From Pyrenophora tritici-repentis (Eukaryota; Ascomycota; Dothideomycetes; Pleosporales; Pleosporaceae), in assembly GCF_003171515.1 (NCBI RefSeq), contig NC_089394.1:2728001-2792000 (forward strand): a stretch of 64,000 nt of DNA, read 5' to 3'. A program made the position numbers and the translations under genes. Shown in pieces: positions 22,825-34,900 of this stretch; positions within the stretch are counted from its first letter, which is position 1; each line of letters begins with the position of its first letter. The notes under the pieces are model-generated. The model did no database searches. It was not told the origin of the DNA and saw only the letters and a list, made by a program, of their open reading frames with translations.

Positions 22825-23634
22825 ATGTACACCAAATCTATCCTCATCACTGCCCTCGCCGGTCTTGCTACGGCCAGTCCTATCAAGGTTCGTCAGTTCG
22901 GCGGTATCGGCGGTACCGGAAGCAGTTCGAGCGAGTTCAGTCAAGGCGGATGCAGAGACATTCTCTTCGCCTTTGCTCGTGGCTCTACCGAGATCGGCAA
23001 CATGGTATGTATCCACCAAGGCCTGCCAATGTATGATACTAACAGTATCCAGGGAACTGTCGTTGGTCCTCCTACCTCAGACGGCCTAAAGAAAGAGTTT
23101 GGCGCGGATGCTATCGCCACTGAGGGTGTCCCCTACGCCGCCTCAGTAGGCACAAACGCCATACCTGGTGGCACCGACTCGCGCTCCAAGAAGCTCTACC
23201 AGGACACACTCAACTCCATGGCACAAAAGTGCCCTGACTCAGTCATTGTATCCGCTGGCTACAGCCAAGGCGCCGCCGTCAACCACCGCGCCATTGAGGA
23301 GCTCGACCAGACCGTCCAGGACCAAATCGCCGGTGTCGTTCTATACGGAGACACCCAGAAGGCTCAGGACAGGGACCAGATCCCCAACTTCCCCAAGGAC
23401 AAGGTCAAGATCATCTGCCAGCCTGGCGACGCCGTCTGCGTGGGTACTCTGTTGGTTCTGCCTGCCCATTTGACCTACGGTCTCCGCGCCAGTGAGGGTG
23501 TCGACTTCCTGGTATCCCAGATCAAGTCTACACAGGCGAAGATCAAGGCTCGCAACGCGAAGCGCGAGGCCGAGAAGGCGGCTGAAGCTGTGGCAGAGTC
23601 CGTCAAACGTGTTGCTACGATGATTGTGGCTTAA
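22825..23634 (+). CDS. Secreted cutinase (alpha/beta hydrolase)
   Basis: Two exons, 22825-23004 and 23053-23634, flank a 48-bp intron with GTATGT donor, a TACTAAC branch site (23037-23043) and CAG acceptor, giving 253 residues. The intron is a multiple of three without a stop, so retention would insert 16 residues. A signal peptide (MYTKSILITALAGLATAS) precedes the cutinase fold: CRDILFAFARGSTE with the oxyanion hole, the nucleophile elbow GYSQG, the acid residue in GDAVC and the catalytic His in LPAHLTY. Paired cysteines fit the usual disulfides. Cutinases hydrolyse the plant polyester cutin outside the cell. The C-terminal tail of about 35 Lys/Ala/Glu-rich residues is longer than in classic cutinases and is predicted helical. 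Confidence 0.9.
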   Translation: MYTKSILITALAGLATASPIKVRQFGGIGGTGSSSSEFSQGGCRDILFAFARGSTEIGNMVCIHQGLPMYDTNSIQGTVVGPPTSDGLKKEFGADAIATEGVPYAASVGTNAIPGGTDSRSKKLYQDTLNSMAQKCPDSVIVSAGYSQGAAVNHRAIEELDQTVQDQIAGVVLYGDTQKAQDRDQIPNFPKDKVKIICQPGDAVCVGTLLVLPAHLTYGLRASEGVDFLVSQIKSTQAKIKARNAKREAEKAAEAVAESVKRVATMIVA

Positions 23635-23811
23635 GTTTGTCACAGATTGATGATTGTTGTGGATGATTGAATTGTACATATGGATTTCGGTTCTCGTCTT
23701 GATGGATAGTTGTATATCTTTTTCTTTTTCTTTCCTCGACTTATTATCTCTTTAGATCTTACGAATAAACTATTTGGGCCCAACAACTCAAGAACTTGCA
23801 TGCATTAGTTG

Positions 23812-23844
<33 letters not shown>
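23812..23844. repeat. (GTT)n microsatellite
   Basis: About eleven tandem GTT triplets lie 180 bp downstream of the cutinase stop, in untranslated DNA. Confidence 0.9.
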
Positions 23845-24708
23845 CCAAAGCCGAGGTGAAAAAATAAGAGGGGTAATGCTGTTAATCGGTGTTGAAATAG
23901 AGTGTGGTGTTGTTGAACGGTCTAATGGATGTATGTGGTTATCGATAAGCCACTTGGCACCCCTCTACTTACGCCAACACAGGAAGTATTGCCCCGCTTG
24001 TACTGCTCGACTACTTACTACGTACATGTACCTTACGAACAAGATAGTGCTGTGCCTCGTTACCTCAATAATTGTGACTGGTCTTTTATGCAAGTTTTTA
24101 AACTTGAAAAAGAGCTCGTATTTCTTTGACTTGTAAAGTGTTCGAGCACAGCAATGGGATCACCCAAGCCGGACTTCACACCACCAGACTAGATATGGTA
24201 GAGAAGTGCGATTTGGGATGACTGATGATACTGACACAGCTGAGTACTGACGAGATGCCGCTGGCAGGACTGTCGGAGGTTTATCGACTCAAGTCTCTTT
24301 CTACTACTTCCCCGCCGCATATTTTCAATGTACGACGTGTCTCTTAGCCTTGTACACGTGTCCGGGATATTACGATGCATCAGAACAAGTAGGGAGTCCC
24401 TGGCGAGAGATGTGCCCTCGACGGCCGTTTTCCTTTGGCCACTCACATCGAGCCCCGTTACACCCTTACGCAGCAGACTAGAAGCAGCCTCCAATGGCGT
24501 CGGCACTCGAAGGCTTGTTACCGTATTGCGCAAGCAGCGAGACTACGACTGGGTTGGCTATAGGTGGATGACATAGTAGTTCGCAGCATTGTCGCTCGTT
24601 GGCCCACCCTCCTAGCAGTAACCATACTGCACCTCACAGAGCAGTCATCCAGATCCGCTACAACAGTCAACGAAGACACTCTACCGAATCGAAAATATAT
24701 GCGCTAAG
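23845..24708. other. Intergenic, no gene seen
   Basis: This stretch between the cutinase and the BLOC-1 subunit gene holds only short unsupported ORFs. The right end should contain the promoter of the gene at 24709. Confidence 0.4.
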
Positions 24709-25098
24709 ATGCCTTCTCCTCCCCCATCATCAGAAGAAGCGGCCCGCCGACAAGCCGAAGCGCGGGCGGCCGTCACCGCCTCCCTCACCAGCGTCGGCGT
24801 CTCAGTCGACAACGAGATGCGCACGCGGACAGCCGACCTGCACGCCAACTCGGCAGCCATATCGAAGCAGGAAAAGGATCTCGCAAAACAGACGGCGGCG
24901 CTGGCCAAACAAACGGCCGAGTGGGATAAATTATTGCAAGGAGGCACCAAGAAGTTGAATGAGGTAGGGGACATGCAGAACTGGGCGGAAATGATCGAGC
25001 GGGACCTGCTGGTCTTGGAGGAAACTGTAAGGCTTGTGGATGAGAAAGGCAAGGGAAAGCCGGCTCGAGAGCAGTCGGCTAGCGGAACGTGGTGGTAG
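24709..25098 (+). CDS. BLS1: BLOC-1 subunit 1-like protein (GCN5L1/Bls1 family)
   Basis: The 129-residue single-exon protein has the coiled-coil layout of BLOC1S1/GCN5L1. A long helix (VDNEMRTRTADLHANSAA, QEKDLAKQTAALAKQT) is followed by the diagnostic GDMQNWAEMIERDLLVLEET segment, which matches the conserved GDxxNWA-x-IE-x-D motif of the family. The subunit belongs to BLOC-1, an endosomal complex that in yeast helps regulate Rab5-type GTPase activity; in animals the same protein also acts in mitochondrial acetylation. The N-terminal Pro/Ser stretch and C-terminal Gly/Ser tail are likely disordered. The assignment rests on this C-terminal block and on size. Confidence 0.7.
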   Translation: MPSPPPSSEEAARRQAEARAAVTASLTSVGVSVDNEMRTRTADLHANSAAISKQEKDLAKQTAALAKQTAEWDKLLQGGTKKLNEVGDMQNWAEMIERDLLVLEETVRLVDEKGKGKPAREQSASGTWW

Positions 25099-25922
25099 TA
25101 TGCAAGAGTGAGCCCACAACAATAACTAATGACGACTTGTTTGTTGTATCTTGCAAAGTAGGCATGTCCCTTGTGATTGACACTTGCACTATGTACGTAT
25201 GGAGCATTTTAGCAAGGCAAAGCGATGGTATACCAACTGTGAGCAATAGTGGTGATGGGAGAAACGACGACTTGATTCCAGCCCTAGGCCGGATGTAGTG
25301 TTCATCATGTACCTATCGATTTGACGACAGCGCGTTGCTTTCGTGACGCTCTAAGCTTTGCGCTCGGACCACGAGGGCACGAGCCATGTCGCAATGATGC
25401 GGAAACTGCTACTCGCTACTTGCGGTGCTTGCAGCTTAAAGCTTTACCAACAACTTCACCTCGTCCCCTCACCCCGACCTAGAGGTTCCCGACAACAAGA
25501 GATTCGGCGCCTGTAATCTGCCTATAGACGCACAATCGCTATACAAGAAGCACGCCTGCACCGTGGTTTCTAATAGCAATTCACCTACTCACTCACGCCG
25601 GCTCTATAACCCAGGCAGCTCAGTTGTACCTGAGCCTTCCCGGGACTTTGCAACTTTCGCTTCTGTTTGACTCAAGTGACAACCTAAATACATCATCACG
25701 ACCCCGCTTTTCGCTCCACAAAAGCGACCGACACTTCAGCTTTTCTGCGCTGTCGGTAAAAAGGCAATCGCAACCTGCCTCCGGACAAGCGTCCAACCGC
25801 CGCGGATATCACGCCGTGCCATCCCGACGACGCCCACGCTCACGCAACCACTGCGCATCTAACAGCAACTCTGTAAAGCTTGCATGTGAGGCAGCTCCGC
25901 CTTCCGAGCGCCCGGCGCAAAC
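25099..25922. other. TOM1 promoter and leader region
   Basis: About 0.8 kb lies between two genes on the same strand. Sequence from 25.45 to 25.9 kb is C/A-rich as in fungal leaders. No supported gene. Confidence 0.45.
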
Positions 25923-28900
25923 ATGAAGATCAAGAAGCAGGCTACTTCGCGACATGAGTCTACTCTGGTATGTATCACCCCTCATGTACCCCTCGCCACT
26001 ACTAACATTACCTGTACAGTCGTCGATGATAGCAGACTTCGTCAAGGCAACCGAGTCCATACCCTTATTTCAACTGCCCGCACATCTCGCCTCGTTCCCC
26101 CGGCACTGGCCCTTTCCCCGTGGTGATGCATATCACTGGATCCCTGCGCTGAACCGTTTCGACCACATCCTCGAGCTCTTCAACAAGGAGTATGCCCTGG
26201 TGGACGGGCCGCAGACACAGCCTTTTCAGCGCCGGCTATTGCTCAAGGGCGATGTCGAAGAAGGAAGCCCCAGCTCCAACCAGACCACGACCGACGCCGT
26301 CCTCGATACCCTGCACGTATCCAAGGATGGCGACCGCAAGCTGATCGAGCAGATTCTCAACTTCACCCGTATGCTCTTGGAAAACTGTGGCAATCGCAGC
26401 TTGTACTCCAGCAGTGAACGCCTAGATAAGCTGCTGAACACGACGTCCATATCTCTTCTCAAGGCTACTCTGCGCCTCGGCCATCGTCTTGCTCAGCGCT
26501 ATGCAGCTGCCCGCATGCGCCTGGCACCCGCTACACTCCACCCATCTCTCCTCTCTAGCCACTACAACATCAACCTCGACAAGGTCCAGAAGCTAGCTAG
26601 TCCTTTCGCAAAGGGTCCCACAACAGCAGCGCCTCTGTTCGGCACCCCGTCAGCCAAGGGCAAGGACCGTACCGGTAGCACTGATAGGCTCAGTCCCTCT
26701 GACTTGGTTGGCATGTACTCTCTGTCCGACTCGTCAATGAAGCAGGAGTTTGGTGGTGTTCTCATTTCGTACTACGAGTCCACCCCCTCGGCCGAAGAAG
26801 GCAGCAGCAAACCGTCGTCTGTAGAGGCACCCGTGCCTACCACGCCAACCCCGGTGCGGAGAACATCGAGTATGGGGCCGAGTCGGACACCTCGACAGGC
26901 CCAGCCTGCACCCGCTTCCGATTCGCCGAGCACGTTAGCCATCACCCCCGGACAACCTAGCAGCAGAACAAACGGACCAAAGACGTTCGAGCTGTTGGCC
27001 GACAAGGTCGCTAAGAGCGATATCCATGACCTGGTTAAAGAGGGCCTCGCAAATCTGCCAGAGGCTGTGCACTACGAGTTCCTTCACAAGCTCCGGGTTG
27101 CTTACATGTTCAACAATGGACGTACTGGGCGTGATGATGCGGTCGCTATCCGCCTCCTAGCCATTGCCAATATGGGCTATGTACATGTTGAAAAGGAGTT
27201 CATGGCGAAGCTGGGCCAACAAGACGCGGAAGAACCACGCCGGCTACAGCTTGCCTACCAGCTTTCCGAACTAGTTCACCCGCCCGGCAACGGTGAGACC
27301 GGCATCTCAATGGAGCTCCAGACCTTTACCATGAACGCTCTTGAAGCGCTTGCAAAGCACAAGTCGAAAGCTCCTGATATTTGCACTGCTCTCGGCGTCA
27401 ACGTTAACCACGGTGTGCTGTTCTACGTCGTGCGCAAGCTTGTTGCTGGACTGTACGAGGAGACTGGTAACCCCGACGATCTGGACGAGTATGAGTGGCG
27501 CGATGCTCTGTTTTCGCTTCTGAATACCCTACCCACCTCACAGACACGTACCGGTGAACAAATGGTAGCTGCAGGTCTCTTAGAGATTCTTGTTGATGTC
27601 CTCAAGCTTCGTACAGCAAAGGCCGAGCGCAATCACCCAAAGATTCTCAACTTTCTTGATACATTCGTTTACAATCTGCGAGACGCCTTGCCAGCACTTG
27701 TTGCTGCAAAGGGCCTCGAGATCATTTCTGATCTTATGCAATACGAAGTCGACACCTCCAAGAAGCTAGCCGAGGAGGACAAAGGCATGCCCAAAGAGTA
27801 CAAGACTCAGCTTACTGATTATCAAATTCCCTTCTATCATCAACAGACTCTCCGCTGGCTTTTCAAGTTCCTCAACCACATGATGACTCATGGGGTCGGC
27901 AACTTAGATCGATTGATGCGAAACTTGATTGACTCACCACAGCTGTTGAGCAGCCTGCACACAGTGCTCTCGAATGCAAAGATCTTTGGTTCAACTGTTT
28001 GGAGTATGGCTGTTACAATCTTGACCAGCTTCATTCACAGTGAGCCTACCAGCTATCAAGTCCTATCCGAAGCAGGGCTTAGCCAGGCCTTCTTGGAGAC
28101 AGTTGCTGGAGAGCCCGCTTCGGAATCTACGACTGCGGCTAATGATAGTGAGAGTGCTTCGACCTCGACATCATACCCACCACGCAAAGAAGGAAAGCCA
28201 CTTGCTGAGGGTATTCTGCCTGTTGCTGAAGCCATCTCCACAATTCCACCGGCCTTCGATGCGATCTGCTTGGCAGAAGCGGGTATGAAGCTCTTCCAAT
28301 CGTCCACTGCCCTCAAGCGCTTCTTTGAGATCTTTGAGAGTCCTGCTCATATCAAAGCACTCGACGCTGATCCAGAGATGCCCACCATGATCGGAAACTC
28401 GTTCGATGAGCTAGTACGCCACCATCCGCCACTGAAGGCTCGTGTTCTTGCGTGTATGAGCGAGCTGATTGCTCGTGTGGTCCAACTCTGCGCAGACAAG
28501 GCCGAGAAGGACGGCATTGGAGCCAAGTTATGGACCGAAGATGCCGCTGGAAAGCTTGCTGTTGCAGGTGGTCGCCAAGCACTGTGTGGTTCTCGTCAAC
28601 AGCTGATAACCAGCCAAGCCTCCGACAAGGCTGGTACAGATGTTGAAATGAAGGACGCCGATGAAGCTGCCAACGAGGTAGTTTTCATCGAACAGGTTAC
28701 CGAGACTGAAGACAACACCAAGGGACCTACCACAAGTCAATACATCCGCGTGCTTTGCCGATTCCTCTCAGGGTTCTTCTCCAACCACGCAATGTGTGCT
28801 GCCTACATCGAGCTTGATGGTGTCGACTCGATTCTCGACATTTCTAATCTCGCTTGCCTAGACCCGAAGCCCAGCGAGAATCGCAGCATGTTTGAGCATT

Positions 28901-31900
28901 TTGGTCACGTCGTCCAGGTCCTTGTGGAGCAGAAACCACACATTGCTGTGCCATCCCTTATCAAGCGCACACAGCAGGCTCTGGAGCGCCTCCAGCCACT
29001 GCTCGATCACACCGGCAAGCAAGCTTTCTTCGCTCCTTTCACCAGCGCTGGCACTCCTCAAGACAATGAGCATGTGCAGCGTGGCACGCAATATGTCAAA
29101 GCCCTTGTATCTGCACATACTCTTGTTGGTGCCATGACTTTGACATTCCAGAGCCAGATGTACAGCAACCGTTCTGCGCACAACGTTTCCAGCCAAATCA
29201 ATCTCGCAGATATGTATGCACGCCTTGTCGACAGCCTTGGCAAGCTGCACCGTAGCTGCGTCTGGGAAGAACTTCTCCTCCAACGCAACATGCCTACTGA
29301 GTGGGAGAAGGAGACTCGCGTCGCCAGCTCTGGATTTGGTAATGATGAAGCAGACAATGTCTTCCGCATCGGGAACAGTGCCACTGAGCCATCAACCGGA
29401 ACAGAGACTTCCGCTGCTTCGCGCACAGCCTCTGAGACTGCTGCTGTGAGCCAGAACAGTGCTAGGTTCAAGAATACACAGACTCTGCGGAATCTTCTAA
29501 GCAAGATCCCTACTGAAATTGCGCCGTTCTTCCAGTCGCTCGGTAAACTACTGCTCTTCCGTCGTAGCTTGGAGCCGTATCAACGACAATGTGCTACTAT
29601 TGTGGCAGACCAACTCGCCCAAGCAGTCATTGACCAGCTCGAGTACGAGGGTCCCAAAGACTCGGAGATCATTGAGGATCGTTATGCGTACTGGATTGTA
29701 GTACTTACATCCTTATCGCAGCTCATTATTGAGCCTCATGTGGATCGACCTCAGGCACTGACTCTGCTACTCGTGTCATTCCGTAATCTGGGTGGCTTTG
29801 AGGTTCTTGCGAATATTCTCAACCAGTTTTATGAATCGGCGCTTGAGATCACTCAAAAGCAGGCAGAAGAGAACAACGAAGAGTCTAAGCGACTCCTCAA
29901 CTTATCGCTTGGTGGTATCAAGATCATTCTTGCTTTCTTCTCTCATATCATCAATTTCAAAGTAATCGGAGAGTCACCACAGACTGCGTCGATGCAGAGT
30001 CGGTCAGATCGTGATAAGGAGCGGTCCGACTTTTTCTTGACGGCCCAGTTTCTCGTAGAGCTACGTTATGCAGTCATCCGGCCTGTTGAGAAAATCTGGA
30101 ATTCAGAGCTCATTGACAAGGCTACTACGTCCATCGTAAAGACGTCCATCAACATCCTCAAGTCTGTCCTTGAGTGCGAAGGCGAGGGCGGAGCCTTCAA
30201 GAGCATCGACAAGATTCCAAAGCGCAGCAAGCCAATCATCAAGCCATGGACCCCTCGTAATCAGGAACACATCCCCCGATTGAGGGAAATGCAACACGAA
30301 GAGAGCCTTGCCGAAGAGGCGCTTTATCGCTGCGCTGATAATTTCAACATGGCAAGCGAGTATTGTAGGAACCAAGCTCGTCCGCATGTTTCGAGGAACC
30401 CGATACCGCAGTACGAGATTCAGACTCGAGGTCCACCATCTGCATCACCAAGTAGAGCTGAGGTCGTGGTGCCCGAGCACACGGATGATGCTAGCATGAC
30501 TTCTAGTGAGGTTACGCGGGACGAGGATGAATCCCGGCACCCAGAGACCCAGTCTGTTCAGATGGAGGATGCCGATGCTTCTGTAGCTACACAACCGGAA
30601 CCGCCTAGTTCTGTTACGCCTGTACCAGCAGACCAGTCCAATCTGCCGATTACCGCACCGCACGATGCTCTTGCATATCAGAAGCGCATGGCTGTAGGCA
30701 ATTCAACCGAACTCGTTGCCCTGGATCAACTGGACGAAGAACGATTCAAACTTCGACAGACCCTTGTTGATCGTTCTCTTGACGTGCTAAACTCTCATGA
30801 GGATGTCACGTTCGAGCTTGCAGATCTGATCTCTGCCGCAGTCTCAAAGGCACCCGAGCCAGCCTCTATGCGTTCAGATATTGGAAGTACGCTTGTGCAG
30901 TCTCTCATATCGCTACAGAGCGAAGATGACTTCCGTACCCAGAGCAAGAAGATAACAGCTTCAGCGCACCTTCTGGCCTTGGTACTTCAAGAGAGGGAGT
31001 TCTACGATGTTATTGTGGAAGAACTCAAGGACAACTTCACAATGCTTCTGGGATTCATCAAGATTTTCCCAGATCAATCTGCCGAAGACTCTTCTCCTTG
31101 GATCGGGCAGGTGTTGCTCATTATCGAGCGATTGCTAGCCGAGGATCAACTACCGCAGCAGATTGCATGGACCCCGCCGACTGAAGACTCCCAGGAAGAG
31201 ACTTCAGTTGACCAACTACCTGAGCCCATCGTGAGTATGGAGGAGAAAGACAAGCTTTTCAGTGCCATTATCGAAATCCTTCCTCGCATTGGCAAAGAGG
31301 AGTCTCTGGCTCTATCGGTGACACGCGTGCTAGTCATGCTTACTCGGACACGCAAGCTTGCCATGCGTCTTGCAGAGAAGCGCAATGTCCAGCGACTGTT
31401 CCTGATGGTCAAGCAACTTTCTGGTATCACCAACGAGGGATTACGTAGCGCTTTCATGATTGTCCTCCGTCACATGATTGAGGACGACGAGATGATCGGA
31501 CAGATCATGCGTACGGAGATCCAGCAGATGTTTGAGTCACGTGATCGAAGGCAGACCGACACGACTGGATATACCCGTCAAATGTATGCACTGGCTATCC
31601 GCGCGCCAGAGATCTTCGTCGAGGTTACCAATGAGAAGCTCCAATTGGCTCGAGTCGATCCAAATCAGCGGCCGCAAACCCTTGTCCTCAAGAAGGTAGA
31701 GCCATCTCCAACTGAGGTGACAGACACCATTGGATCCTCGGAAGTCGTCTCGGAAGCGGACAAGCCCAAGGAATCCAGTGAAGCGCCGAAACAGCCATTC
31801 CTCGAGCGAACAAAGACATCTGACCTCAAGGTACCCGTTGTTGAGAACCCTGATGGTGTCATTCACTACCTCCTTTGTGAATTGCTAGCCTACAAGGAGG

Positions 31901-34900
31901 CTGAAGACAAGCCTGAGCCACCCAAGCCAACTGAGAGTGCACCTGAAGGACAAGCAAGCACTCAAGCAAGCACTCAAGCAAGCACTCAGTCGGGTTCTGA
32001 AATGACGCCCATTCCTACTGCTGCTTCCTCTGAGCCTGCCAAATCCGAGAAGCCTGTTTTCAAGGCAGATGCACATCCCATCTACATTTACCGTTGCTTC
32101 ATCTTGAAGTGTCTGGCAGAGCTTCTGCAGAGCTACAATCGCACAAAGATTGAGTTTATCAACTTTTCCCGAAAGGCAGACCCTTATGCTGTGACACCAT
32201 CAAAGCCTCGTTCCGGCGTTTTGAACTATCTCTTGAACAACCTGGTTCCTATCGGCACCCTGAACCCCGAAGGCGATCTTGCATTCAAGAAGAAGTTGGC
32301 GACGTCAAACTGTGCAATCGATGTTATTGTTTCACTATGCAACAAGACAGGAGAGCATACCGTTCCCAAGACCGATATACCGCTGTCGCCATATGTGGAG
32401 ACGGAGCCAGACTTGCTGTTTGTACGCAAGTTCGTCCTAGAGCATGCTATCAAGGCCTTCAAGGATGCAAATGCTTCGGATGAGCCACTGGATATGAAAT
32501 ACTCGCGTCTCTTGAGCATTGCAGATATATTCTCCAAGATGGTCTCTCAGCGTCCGAATGGAGAGATGCTCACCCAGAATGCGGAACTCACGCCAAATCT
32601 CAAGCAGATGGCCAAGATTATGTATGAGAAGAACTTCGTTACGATCCTGACAACGGCAATCTCAGACATCGATCTCAACTTCCCCAATGCCAAGCGAGTG
32701 GTCAAGTACATACTAAAGCCTCTGAAGTGGCTGTGCTACGTGGCCATGGATTTAAGTATGCATTACGATACATCCTCAGCCCCCGATTCTGCCGACGAGT
32801 ATGAAATCTCAACAGCGTCTGATGATGACCTTGTCGACAACACACGCGAGGAGACGCCTGATTTGTTCCGCAACTCAACACTGGGCATGTTTGAGCCACC
32901 CCACGAGTCTGAGTCTGACGAAGACTCTGAAGGTGAAGAAGGCGAAGAGATGATGTACGACGACGCATACGCAGACGACATGGAGTATGACGAAGCTGAT
33001 ATTGGTGACGACGATGTTGTCTCAGATGAAGACGAGGAGATTATGGAGATGGACATTGATGGCATGGGTCCGATCGAAGGTCTCCCTGGAGATGTTGACG
33101 TTGAGATTGAGCTTGATGATGATGAAAACGGCATGGGCTCAGCCTCTGACAATGAGTCTGATGATGATGATGACGATGAAGATGGGGACGAAGATGACAT
33201 GGATGACGACGAAGGTGACGATATGGATGATATGGATGATATGGAGGAGGCGATGGACGCAATGGAGGAAATCACAGGTGACGATGAAAACGCCAGCCTT
33301 GGCGAAGACCAAGAAGATGACTGGAGTGATGACCAGGACGACTTCCCTGGGGGCATCAATGGTGATGGCGGTATGTCTGCGGGTGCACTTGGCTTTGTCA
33401 TTGATCAGCCAGGCCATACAGGCCAGCTTCTTGAGCAAATGCGCCAGCAAGGTGGTCCAGATCTCGACGACTTCTTGGAGGATGGAATCGAGGAAGAAGG
33501 TCCGTTCCTCCATAGAATAGAACGCTCGGAACGATCGCTAACACGCCTAGACATGGATGATGAGGAAGAGGAATACGAGGAGGACCTCCACTATGACCCC
33601 GGCATGGATGAAGACGAGGAAGGCCTACCGGACCTCGGATGGGGGGGCGGCAGCTGGGAAGACCAACCACCACCCGCTGTCAGGCACACGCACCGTCTGA
33701 GCCCATGGATGTTCCCCGCTGGTCCAGGCGATAGAATTCTTGTACCAGCCTACCGTTCCCATCGCCCGGGAGCAGGGCCTCGAGTTACTGACGATGGCAT
33801 CAACCCTCTGCTCCAGCGAGGTGCTCGATCGGAACGGGATGGCTTCATACGCAACGAAGGCAACAGTGACTGGGTCCATGCTATCGAAGGTCGTGGTCCT
33901 CGTATGTTCACTCACGCTGACAGCCCCGTCTCTTTCATCAGCAATCTCCTGAATGCCATGAGCTCTGGCACTGGTCCAACACTGCAGCAGCATGGCGGCG
34001 CACTTCACCTCTCTTTCAACAACACCATAGGCTTGCCACCATTTGATACTGGGATGCGTCGCGACATTGCACGGATGCGAGAGTCATATACATCGCGCTC
34101 AGCGCGTGAGGATCCACATTCTGCAGTGGCCTTTGTGAAGGCGTATACTGTCTCACGCTGGCAAGAAGAGGCTAGGATACTTTACGGCCCTGCTGCAATT
34201 GAAAAGAGTCAACGAGTAATTAACTCTATCCTCAAAGTCATGATTCCTCCAGCAATGGAAGCGGCAAGAAAGCGTCAAGAAGAGCGCGAGGCTGAAGTAG
34301 CTCGCAAGCTCAAAGAAGAGCAGGAAAAGAAAGAACAGAAGGAGCGTGAAGAGCGCGAGAAACGCGAAGCTCAGGAGAAGGAGGAGCGTGAGCGACAAGA
34401 GCGCGAAGCTGCTGAGGCTGCAAGCCGGGCACAAGAACAGCCTGCCACAGAAGAGGCCGCAACCGCAACCGCAACTTCGTCCGAAGCACGGCCGATGGAG
34501 GGTGTTGAGGCAGGTCAATCTTCTACTGCATCTGCCAGCGAAGAGCCCGCGCCTGCGGCACCTGCTGCGCCAACTGAGCCGCGGATCATGACTACCATTA
34601 GAGGACGGGAGTTTGACATCACCGACTTGGGCATCGACGTCGAGTATCTGGATGCTCTTCCAGAGGAACTGCGCGAAGAAGTCTTGATGCAGCAGGTGGC
34701 TGAGCGTAGAGCTGAACAGCGAGCTGAACAACGAGCTCAATCGCGACAACAGCGACAGCCACAATCTCAACCACAGGGACAAGAAGCAGCTGAGCAGGAA
34801 GGAGATGCATCTGGGGGCCTACCTACGGATATCAATGAGGAATTCTTGGCAGCGCTTCCGGAGGAGATTCGTCGCGAGTTGCTTGCTCAAGAAGCCCAGG

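Noticed and set aside
32987..33520. Second long plus-strand frame inside TOM1 (177 codons)
   Set aside because: It is an out-of-frame shadow of the Asp/Glu-rich tract: repeated GAT/GAC codons remove stops in the other frames. The TOM1 frame is supported by its domains.
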